64,000 nt of DNA from Lotus japonicus. Taxonomy: Eukaryota; Streptophyta; Magnoliopsida; Fabales; Fabaceae. The translations under genes and the position numbers were made by a program. This document shows, in pieces, positions 54,801-64,000 of the stretch (positions are counted from its first letter, which is position 1; each line of letters starts with the position of its first letter). Location of the stretch: NCBI RefSeq assembly GCF_012489685.1, contig NC_080042.1, positions 33,175,158 to 33,239,157 on the forward strand, given 5' to 3'. The notes beneath the pieces are model-generated. The model made no database searches and was not told the origin of the DNA. It was given only the letters and a program-made list of their open reading frames with translations.

Positions 54801-55746
54801 TTATCTGGACAGTTTTACAAAAAGCTGAAAACTTTGAGCACAGAAAGACATAGAGAAAAACGACAGAATTGGCGATCAGAAGTGAGAGATAGCATCTATA
54901 CCTCGATGTCTTAGAGTAGCAACGAACGGTGCAGCGATCGGGCAAGAAACGGCGAAAATCATTTTCCTCCACCTCCTTCTTGGTGCTCGCGGGTTTGGGT
55001 TGCAAATGGTGAAGGGTTTTGAAAATTTTCTCCTATTTATAGGTTATGGAAAATGCGGAAAAATGAAAATTTTGCGATTCCGATTTTTCCTGCGTATACC
55101 TCTGTTAATTCTAAGATAGGTTCTGGCGACAGAATTCCAGAACTCAAAACAGGTTTCCTGGAATTAAGGCAAACGATCCAAAGTCGGTGTAAATCGATTT
55201 TACCCGAAAAACTACTTTTTGCAGTTGATGTCGGATGAGAAAACTTCTTTCTGAAGAGAGATTAGAAACATCGAAAGAAATAGGTGAACGCGTGTGGAAT
55301 CTTCGTTTGAAGCTCCTAATAGAAAAAGTCTTCATCGACCGTTTATTTTAGGTTTCTTGAACTATCAGGGATTTAATTTCGGCAAACCTCCGAGAATTAG
55401 AATCGGACGTTCGTACATTTCAGAGTTTCGTATCGAAACGCTTGTCATGGAAAGATTAAGAGAAGTTCTAACATTTCTCTGAAGATTTTTGGAATTAGTT
55501 TCCATCGTGTCTTTAAGTGTAAATTAATCGTTTACGATCGCTCTCGTCCTAGATATAAGTGAATACTACTTGCGCTATAAATTATATCGACTTTAATACT
55601 ATCCTTAGCCTTTTCCTGAACTTTCTCCTTCATAAATTAATTCCATTCGATAAACTTGTTCAGGTTTTCCTCCACGTTACATCGAAACTAATCGTGAATA
55701 GGAATTTTATTCGGTTTATTCTAAGCTTAAAAACTTGGGTCTCACA
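51871..55746 (-). repeat. 3' LTR of G2-A, 3876 bp
   Basis: On the minus strand it begins TGTGAGACCC and ends GGGGTGTTACA. TATAAATA at 55034-55041 (minus). Donor contexts GAG|GTATAG (at about 54900) and ACAG|GTGAGG (at about 54160) match the solo LTR. A shortened version of the LTR ORF lies at 52365-52706. Confidence 0.92.
52365..52706 (-). CDS. LTR ORF of G2-A (N-terminus deleted)
   Basis: Homologous to 22103-22582: HYTVSFNLPPGVHCGPG, the DDEDPSEEEPVGG linker and an end reading DIDLVVLDSDSDDDHASM. About 180 bases corresponding to the N-terminal part (including CPFCQMSMADWF) are missing and no ATG is obvious; the frame is open from a GTG. The C-terminal hydrophobic-plus-acidic motif is nearly identical to the other copies. 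Confidence 0.45.
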   Translation of the reverse strand: MCLVDSLGHLTEGILRHYTVSFNLPPGVHCGPGVGAPPPPSSSDDEDPSEEEPVGGTFLGSSSPTVVVAAGLGLGSRPERPAQELVAAARGGMVTDIDLVVLDSDSDDDHASM

Positions 55747-55763
55747 TTACTACCCTCCAACAA
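55747..55763 (-). promoter_or_regulatory. G2-A polypurine tract
   Basis: The minus strand reads TTGGAGGGTAGTAA directly before the LTR. The same tract precedes LTR B (61479-61492). Confidence 0.65.
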
Positions 55764-55783
55764 GAAAGTTTCAACCTCGAAAC

Positions 55784-57631
55784 TTAAGGTACAGCGAAAA
55801 GTTCCGGATACTGTTCCTTGATCTTTTCCTTCAGCTCCCATGTCGCATCACCAGTGTCCTTGTTCCAAATGACTTTTACCAACATAATCTATTTTCCCCT
55901 CAACTGTTTTATCCTTGTGTCACCAATGCTAATTGGCGGCGTCTCGAATGACAGGTCATCCTTCAACTCGATGTCATCAAGTTCGATAACATGCGTCGGA
56001 TCTGCAATATACTTCCTTAGTTGCGACACATGAAACACATCGTGAATGTTTGATAAAAATGGTGGTAGTGCAATCTGATAAGCAACTGGTCCTACACGAC
56101 GAGTAATCTGGTAAGATCCAATGAACTTTGGCGTAAGCTTCCTCGACTTAATCGCTCGTCCAACTCCCGTAGTTTGTGTACCTCGCATAAATACATGATC
56201 TCCTTCTTCAAATTCTAGAGTTCTGCGCCTCTGATCGGCATAAATTTTCTGTCTACTTTGAGAAGTCTTCATTTTCTCTCTGATCTGTTTGATCTTCTCG
56301 GTTGTCTGTTGCAGAAGTTCTAGTCCAACTAACAAATTCTCCCCATCTTGATACCAACACAAAGGTGTTCGACACTTGCGACCATACAAAGCTTCATACG
56401 GTGCCATACCTATGCTCGTATGAAAACTGTTGTTGTAAATGAACTCAATCAATGGCAATTAATCATCCCAACTGCCCTTGTTGTCTATTACGCAAGCTCG
56501 TAGTAAGTCTTTCAATGATTGGATAGTTCTCTAAGTCTGTCCATCAGTCTGTGGGTGATAAGCAGAACTTAACCTCAACCTTGTTCCCAATGCCTCCTGA
56601 TGAGTTTCCCAAAAATGTGAAGTAAACTTTGGGTCTCGGTCAGAAACAATACTAGTCGGTACCCCATGAAGGTGTACAACCTCAACTTTATAAATCTCCG
56701 ACAATTTCTCCACAGTGTAGGTAGTTCTCACAGGTATAAAGTGAGCCGACTTGGTCAATCGATCCACTATTACTCAAATCGAATCATATCCCTTCTGAGT
56801 TCTTGGCAAAGCCACGACAAAATCCATCGATATGCTATCCCATTTCCATTATGGTACATCCAAACTTTGTAGCATACCCGAAGGTTTCTAATGTTCCACT
56901 TTAGCCTTCTGACATGTTAAACACGCAGCTACATACTCAGCCACTTGTCTCTTCATTCCTGGCCACCAAAAATTCATCTTCAAGTCTTGGAACATCTTTT
57001 TCATTCCAGGATGAATGCTCAACTTGCTCTTGTGACCTTCGTCCATAACAAATCTCCTCAAATCAAGGTTGTTAGGTACGCAAACTCTATCCTTACACCG
57101 CAGGATATTGTCACTTCCTATCTTGAATTCTGGGTCCTTACCTTGAATTACCAAATTCCTTTTCCCGAGTAGAAATTCATCTTGTAACTGTTGGTCTCGG
57201 ATTTCTTCCATCAACCCATTTGCGATCTTGATCATACCGAACTTCAATTCTCCTTCTGACGATTTCACGTTTAAGCATGAATCTCGAAATTGTTCCAGCA
57301 GTTGCAGCTCCTTAACCATCATCGATGAGATATGCATCTTCCTACTCAAGGCATCAGCAACAACATTATCCTTTCCAGGATGATATTGCAATGTAAATTC
57401 ATAATCCTTGATGAATTCCATCCATCGTTGTTGTCTCATGTTCAGCTCCTTCTGCTCAAACAAGTACTTCAGACTCTTATGATCACGGAATATGGTAAAG
57501 ATGCATCCATATAAGTAATGTCTCCAGATTTTCAGTGAAAATACTATAGTAGCTAGCTCTAAGTCATGAATTGGATAATTCTTCTTGTGAACCTTCAGTT
57601 GTCGTGAAGCATAAGCTACAACTTTCCGATG
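55784..57631 (-). pseudogene. pol: G2-A pol: RNase H end, integrase, chromodomain-like end
   Basis: On the minus strand: the RNase H tail with [16 protein letters not shown], the integrase zinc-binding region ([22 protein letters not shown]), the core with [12 protein letters not shown] and TDGQT, and the C-terminus NIHDVFHVSQLRKYIADP and ATWELKE. Stops interrupt it: TAA at 56849-56851 (in VPEWKWD, shared with B), one near 56532, one near 56459 and a TAG at 55889. It ends at the stop near 55784. B's LTR cuts it in the RNase H domain. Confidence 0.9.
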
Positions 57632-58122
57632 TGTAACACCCCGATTTCGGAGGCGTCACTTTAGTAACCAAAAGAAATTAAAGCGGCAAAAACGTGAATA
57701 TTTTTTTTCAATTTGTTTAAATAATAAAACTAAAGACTTAATGAAATAAAACTCTACAACAAAAGATAACATGACTAATGTACAATATATAATTACAGTC
57801 ACCGCTGTAAGTAGCGAACCACGTCACGAGTATCCTCCAGTGACGGGAAGTAACAGAAAGTAACGCCCGTAGGCAATATGTACAATCCAAAAGGAAAGGT
57901 CAAGTGTCCGCAACATAATCCCTCAAAAATGAGAATAAGTCAGCCCAAACGGCCTAAAACAAGACCCCCTAGTCTAACTAACTCTCTGTGATTTCCGTAG
58001 AGAAACAACACAAAAAGCTATCGGTCAGAAACTACCCTGTCCCCAAATGAAACATGACGGTCAGAGCTATGACTCTACTCTTACACTAATCCTGTCTATA
58101 GGAGTTCACACCACACTCAAAA

Positions 58123-58427
58123 CTACATGCTTGCGTGATCATCGTCTGAATCGGAATCCAGAACGACTAAGTCAATGTACACCATCCTCCCTCCTCTCGC
58201 TACCGCGATACGCTCCTGTGCTGGCCTCACGGGCTTAGGGCCCGAGCCAAAGTTATCAATAACAGCAACAGTGGGTGAGCTAGACTCCGCAGAAGTCCCT
58301 CCCACAAGCTCCTCCTCTGAGGGGTCCTCATCATCCGAAGAACCATCGTGAACCAGTCCGCCATGGACATCTGACAAAGGGCGTAGTTCGCCAAAGCATA
58401 CACAGAAGACGCGAGGGTCAACTCCAA
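58123..58427 (-). pseudogene. LTR ORF remnant of G2-B
   Basis: Two frames joined by a deletion: the N-terminal part keeps CQMSMADWFTMV, the C-terminal part keeps DEDPSEEELVGGTSAESSSPTVAV and the DLVVLDSDSDDDHASM end. The central TVSFNLPPGVHCG block is deleted. Confidence 0.5.
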
Positions 58428-59069
58428 AGAATTATGTAAGTAATAACTCCAATAGATACAGTTTATGGGGTAGCTACTTAGGCTTATAAGTTAGAGATAG
58501 CATCCTAGAGTTGTATATTTCACAATGAATATAAACGACAACAATAACAATTAACATGCATCAAACAAGATTAACAAGTATCAATAACACTCAGCAACTA
58601 AGTCAGTATGCATGTTGCATGAATGAGATGACGGTTGACAAGATGCATTCTGGAAGGATGGGCATCAACGAGACAGCCCTAAAACCAGCCAGGGTGGGAC
58701 CATTTCTGCTCGCGTGTCTCTTATACCAAACAAAGGGTAGTCAGATCAGCAGTGAACCCGAAGGTCTTCCATTTCTGTCTGCTACGAAGAATCACCGCAG
58801 TGTTCTTATGTGGAAATCCGGGTCTTATGATCATTTTGGAATCCACCGAGGTCCCGTATCCCGCCGTGTATTAACCTCAAAATGTGTGCATGAAAGCAAA
58901 GTGATTAGCCAAACAACGTCTCCGACCTCACTCGACACGTCGCCACGTGTTCTAGCTAACTTATTGTCTCTAAAAAGAATACCCTAAGGTAAATGTCGAT
59001 TCTGCGACAAAAGACAATTAATTATGAAAAAAAAAGAGTGCAATCACTCATGATAACTTCTCGAGTCAT

Positions 59070-59175
59070 CTACGCTTTCACGAAGTCTCACGCTTCAGTG
59101 AAATCTCAGACATTCACGATGTCTCACGCTTCAGTGAAGTTCCATGCTTTCACGAGGTCTCACGCCTTAGTGAAG
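59070..59175. repeat. 18-bp-period tandem array of mini hairpins in LTR B
   Basis: About six units of 17-18 bp alternating between GCTTTCACGAAG-like and GCTTCAGTGAAG-like cores, which are near inverted repeats of each other. TCTCAC joins most units. Confidence 0.8.
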
Positions 59176-61515
59176 CTTCTCGGCTCATCCTTTGGATGGC
59201 TAAATAAACTGCTCAAAGAGCGAAGGAGTATCAACATACTCAGAAACTTATAGTTTTCCCAAAACTTGGATTCGACGACACTTCTCATTTTCCAAAACTA
59301 ATATTCAAATCCTAAGCTTTCATCCGAGATTGTTATCATTATTTACAGGTTTAGAGGTTGTTTAATGTCTTATGAATTTTCCTTGTAAAATAGTTTCCAT
59401 TTAGTTTTATCGCAAATTTTATGAGTTTCAAAGATCCCATAATCCCAAATAACTCCCAGAGAATGTCTCGATCCACTAAAACAATAACAAGGCCCGAATC
59501 TCCGTTCGTCCCGTCAAACTCTCCCAAAATCTCATAATAAAATTGGCATAACATGCCTGTTATCCTCACTCTGAAGCACAACAGATATATGTGTAATTGC
59601 ATAGTCAAATTAGCACAATCCAACAGTCATGGCACATATATCAACACATCCTAGATTAACCATGTAGCACTTAGCATATAGAACAGATATCACACATCCT
59701 AGATTAACCACTTAGCACATAGCATGTGAATCAATCTCAAAAACAGTCAAGAGATGAATAATCATCATTGTCAGTCGAAGCCTCAGAAAACATTTCACGG
59801 TAAAACACAAACAACTGCATAAACAGTAAATCAAGTCGAATTCGTCGACACCTAAAGCATTAACTAGTATTCAGTGAGTAGCCCTCACCTGTAGCTCCTC
59901 CAGCGTTATCCTCAAGCGTTCCTTCACACTCTACGCCTTCCTCTTCTTGAAACTCCTCAAATGAACCTTAGAGCAAAAACCACAGAATTCCAGCATAATC
60001 AGTCAGAAACTTAGCAATAAATACTCACTAAGGTTACACGAAGTAGCATATACTCCGAAGTACGATAATCTAACGTGATCGGACAAGTTTTCGAAAAAGG
60101 AATTTTCTCCCCCCCTCCCCTTGGAGAGCTCACGGCCACACACTTTAATTGTGTGCGCCGATTTTTCTTCGATCAAACTTGGTTCCTTGGCTATCATTAG
60201 TCGTAACTAAGGCGAATCTAAACTCGGAAAAATTATCGGATCGAAAACTGTCGCAGGGGTATTTTGGTCAATATTTTTAGCTCAGAATTTCAAAATTGGA
60301 AATTCGAAAAACAAATTGGATGGGGACGTCACCAACGACGTTTATGACAACTAATCCTACTAGCGCTAAGCTAACTCGAGAGTTTTCAGTATAAAGGATG
60401 AAACTTTGTCTAAAAATGGGTATTTGAAGCAGAATTGAAACTCGGCGGCAATTCGGCGAGAATCGGCGAAATGTAATCCGCTAAACATGCTCTTGGGCAC
60501 GTAGGGAAGAGGTTTAGATAGAAAGATGAAGTTATTTGGAAAGTTTTACAAAAAGCTCAAAACTTAGAGCACAGAAAGACATAGTGAAAAACGACGGAAT
60601 TGGCGATCAGAAGTAAGGATTAGCATCTATACCTTGATACCTTCAAGTAGCAATTGTCAGAGCAACGATCAAGCAAGAAACGGCAAAAATCTTCTCTTCC
60701 TCCTCCTCCTTGAAGCTCACGGGTTTGGGTGATGGAAATGGTGAAGGTTTTGATTTTTCTCTCCTATTTATAGGGGAAGGAAAATGCGGGAAAATGAAAA
60801 TTTCGCTATTTCGATTTTTCCTGTGCCATTCTCCGTGAATTCTAAGATAGGTTTTGGCGACAGAATTCCAAAACTCAAAAGATGTTTCTTGGAATTAAGG
60901 TAAACAATCCAAAGTCGGTGTAAATCTATTTTACCCGAAAAACTACTTTTTGCAGTGGATGTCGGAAGAGAAAACTTCCTTCTGAAGAAAGATTGGAAAC
61001 ATCAAGAGAAATGGGTGTACGCGTGTGGAATCTTCATTTGAAGCTCCTAATAGAAAAAATCTTCATCGACCGTTTATTTTAGGTTTCTTGAACTATCAGG
61101 GCTTTAGTTTCGGCAAACCTCCGAAGATTAGAATCGGACGTTCGTGCATTCCAGGGTTTCGCATCGAAACGCTTGTCATGGAAGGATTAAGAGAAGTTGT
61201 AACATTTCTCTGAAGATTTTTGGAATTAGTTTCCATCGTGTCTTTAAGTGAAAATTAGCTATTTACTAACGCTCTTGCCCTAGGTTTAAGCGTATACTAA
61301 TCGTGCTATAACTCTTATCGACTTTGATACAATCCTTAGACTTTTCCTGAACTTTCACCTTCATAAATTTATTCCATTCGATAAACGCTTGTTCAGGTTT
61401 TCCTTCACGATACATCAAACCTAATCGTGAATAGGAATTTTATTCCCTTATTCTAAACTTAAAAACTTGGGTCTTACATTACTACCCTCCAAAAAGAAAG
61501 TTTCGACCTCGAAAC

Positions 61516-64000
61516 TTAAGGTTCAGTAAAAAGTTCCGGATACTGTTCCTTGATCATTTCCTTCAGCTCCCAAGTCGCATCGCCGGTGTCTTTGTTCCAA
61601 ATGACTTTCACTAACACAATCTCTTTTCCCCTCAGCTGTTTGATCCTTGTGTCACCAATGCTAATTGGCGGTGTCTCGAAAGACAAGTCATCCTTCAACT
61701 CGATGTCATCCATTTCGATAACATGCGTCGGATCCGCAATATACTTCCTCAGTTGTGACACATGGAACACATCATGAATGTTCGATAGAAATGGTGGTAG
61801 TGCAATCTGATAAGCTACTGGTCCTACTCGACGAGTAATCTGATAAGGTCCAATGAACTTTGGCATAAGCTTCCTTGACTTGATTGCTCGACCAACTCTC
61901 GTAGTTTGTGTAACTCGCAGAAATACATGGTCTCCTTCTTCAAATTCTAGAGTTCTGCGCCTTTGATCTGCATAACTCTTCTGTCTACTTTGAGAAGTCT
62001 TCATTTTCTCTCTGATCTGCTTGATCTTCTCGGTTGTCTGTTGCAGGAGTTCTTGTCCTACTAATAAATTCTCTCCATTTTGATACCAACACAAAGGTGT
62101 TCTACACTTGCGGCTATACAAAGCTTCATACGGTGCCATTACTATGCTTGTATGAAAACTGTTGTTGTAAGTGAACTCAATCAATGGCAATAGATCATCC
62201 CAACTGCCCTTGTTGTCTAATACGCAAGCTCGTAGTAAATCTTCCAATGATTGGATAATTCTCTCAGTCTGTCCATCAGTCTGAGGATGATAAGCAGAAC
62301 TTAATCTCAGCCTTGTCCCCAAAGCCTCCTGAAGAGCTCCCCAAAAATGTGAAGTAAACTTTGGGTCTCGATCGGAAACAATACTAGTCGGTACCCCATG
62401 AAGGCGTACAATCTCAGCTATGTATATCTCCGATAGTTTCTCCATGTTGTATGTAGTTCTCACAGGTATAAAGTGAGCCGACTTAGTCAATCGTTCCACT
62501 ATTACCCAAATCGAGTCATATCCCTTCTGAGTTCTTGGCAAAGCTACGACGAAATCCATCGATATGCTATCCTATTTCCATTATGGTACATACAAGCTTT
62601 GTAGCATACCTGAAGATTTCTGATGTTCCACCTTTGCTTTCTGACAGGTTAAACACGTAGCTACATACTCAGCCACTTGTCTTTTCATTCCTGGCCACCA
62701 AAAATTCATCTTCAACTCTAGGTACATCTTTTTCATTCCAGGATGAATGCTCAACTTGCTCTTGTGACCTTCTTCCATAATCAACCTCCTCAAGTCAGGG
62801 TTGCTAGGTACGCAAACTCTATCCTTACACCATAGGATATTGTCACTTCCTATCTTGAATTCCGGGTCCTTACCCTGAATTACCAAATCCCTTTTCCCGA
62901 GTAGAAATTCATCTTGTAACTGTTGGTCTCGGATTTCTTCCATCAAACCATTTGCGATCCTGATCATACCGAACTTCAGTTCTCCTTCTAACGATCTCAT
63001 GTTTAAGCATGAATCTCGAAATTGTTCCAGCAGTTGCAGCTCCTTAACCATCATCGATGAGATATGCATCTTCCTGCTCAAGGCATCAGCAACAACATTA
63101 GCCTTTCCAGGATGATACTGTAGGGTAAACTCGTAATCCTTGAGAAATTCTATCCACCGTCGTTGTCTCATGTTCTGCTCCTTCTGCTCAAACAAGTACT
63201 TCAAACTCTTATGATCACTGAATATGGTGAAATTGCATCCATATAAGTGATGTCTCCAGATTTTCAGTGAAAATACGATGGCAGCTAGTTCTAAGTCATG
63301 AGTCGGATAATTCTTCTCGTGAACCTTCAGTTGTCGTGAGGCATAAGCCACTACTTTCCGATGTTGCATCAGTACACATCCCAAAACTTGATGCGAAGCA
63401 TCACAATATACCTTATACGGTTCCTCTGGTTGCGGTAGAACGAGTACAGGTGACGTCGTCATACGTTCCTTCATCGTCTGAAAGCTAGTTTCGCACGCTT
63501 TGGTCCATGCAAAAGGTTGATCCTTTCTCTTAAGTTGAGTCAAAGGTCCAACAATCTTGGCGAAGTTCTCGATGAAACGACGATAATATCCCGCCAAACC
63601 GACAAAACTCCTGATCTCAGTCATAGTCCTTGGCCGTTCCCATGCCAATACGGTCTCTACCTTTGCTGGATCCACAGCTATACCCTCTTTAGAGATCACA
63701 TGGCCTAAGAATTTGACTTCTTCAAGCCAAAATTCGCACTTGGAAAGGTTGGCGTATAATTCCTTTTCCCTCAGTACTTGTAAAACCTGACGCAAGTGCC
63801 CCTCATGATCCTCAGCATTCTTCGAGTAAATTAGAATGTCGTCGATAAACACCACGACGAATCGGTCTAAGAATGTATGGAAGGTCCTGTTCATGTAGTC
63901 CATGAATATAGCAGGTGCATTTTTCACCCCAAATGGCATTACCAGATATTCATAGTGTCCATAGCGAGTTCTGAATGCCGTCTTCTGGATATCCTCAGTC
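61516..64000 (-). pseudogene. pol: G2-B pol (RT to chromodomain-like end), two nonsense codons
   Basis: From the right edge leftward: RT with [15 protein letters not shown] and [10 protein letters not shown] near 63850, RNase H with [12 protein letters not shown] and [11 protein letters not shown], integrase zinc-binding region, then [31 protein letters not shown], and the C-terminus NIHDVFHVSQLRKYIADP and ATWELKE ending at 61516. Only two breaks are seen, both in VPEWKWDS: TAA at 62581-62583 (Glu) and TAG at 62572-62574 (Trp). The two open parts are 452 and 347 residues. The N-terminal RT and protease lie outside. Confidence 0.92.

Larger units (their letters stand above)
51871..57631 (-). 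mobile_element. Chromovirus G2-A, 3' half, interrupted by G2-B
   Basis: 3' LTR 51871-55746, a polypurine stretch, then pol read from right to left until B's LTR begins at 57632. The target copy expected for B is CGATG (57627-57631); B's own sequence at 63349 shows the same uninterrupted pol context. A inserted into S6 at GGAGC (51866-51870). Confidence 0.9.
57632..61478 (-). repeat. 3' LTR of G2-B, 3847 bp
   Basis: Ends as in LTR A, except that it starts TGTAAGACCC. TATAAATA box at 60765-60772 (minus). Contains remains of the LTR ORF (58123-58427) and an 18-bp-period array (59070-59175) absent from LTR A and the solo LTR. Confidence 0.92.
57632..64000 (-). mobile_element. Chromovirus G2-B, 3' part, continuing past the right edge
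   Basis: 3' LTR 57632-61478 and pol to the window edge. Inserted in G2-A pol. Closely related to A but with a different LTR structure (deletion in the LTR ORF, an extra hairpin repeat array). Gag, 5' LTR and protease lie outside the window. Confidence 0.9.

Noticed and set aside
59070..59175. CRISPR-like array
   Set aside because: Eukaryotic retrotransposon LTR; units are contiguous with no spacers and no cas genes exist.

Overview
This window is retrotransposon-dense plant nuclear DNA, most likely from a dicot and probably a legume. I base that on Sirevirus-type Ty1/copia elements with an extra ORF after pol, chromovirus-type Ty3/gypsy elements with LTRs of 3-4 kb, an antisense-ORF gypsy-like family, a Helitron-like end and a hAT- or Tourist-like MITE. 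The species is an inference. I found no convincing host gene. Almost everything can be explained as nested, solo, truncated or rearranged transposable elements.

Layout. 1-8999: minus-strand Sirevirus S1 (its 3' end lies outside the window), inserted into a plus-strand chromovirus G1 whose pol resumes at 9000 and whose 3.3-kb 3' LTR ends at 15224. G1 itself cuts an antisense gene of an unidentified gypsy-like element (T1, 15225-15892). 15893-24269: a decayed minus-strand Sirevirus S2, split by a Sirevirus solo LTR (17569-18754, duplication GGAAC) and a 4-kb chromovirus solo LTR (19050-23069, duplication AGGAA). 24270-27279: LTR plus intron-containing antisense gene of element T2. 27280-30845: scrambled Sirevirus pieces in both orientations around a 1.4-kb LTR with an Athila-like primer site. 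31056-45448: the best-preserved element, Sirevirus S5, with 5-bp duplication GAGAA, near-identical LTRs, intact pol, an intact second ORF and a short gene on the opposite strand. Its gag is broken by a 2.3-kb solo LTR of the G1 family. S5 sits inside the antisense gene of element T3 (30846-31055 and 45454-45925, LTR to about 46816). 46817-49488: AT-rich DNA with a Helitron-like segment. 49489-51870: 3' end of another Sirevirus (S6) with a MITE in its LTR. 51871-64000: two minus-strand chromoviruses of family G2, one (B) inserted in the pol of the other (A).

How the pieces work together. In S5, gag, protease, integrase, reverse transcriptase and RNase H would form a gag-pol product through an overlapping frame change, and the second ORF would come from downstream. 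Several elements carry coding potential beyond gag-pol: a coiled-coil antisense ORF with its own TATA box in S5, an intron-containing antisense gene beside the LTR in T1/T2/T3, and an ORF inside the long G2 LTR ending in a SUMO-interaction-like acidic motif. These accessory genes are the most promising novel material in the window.
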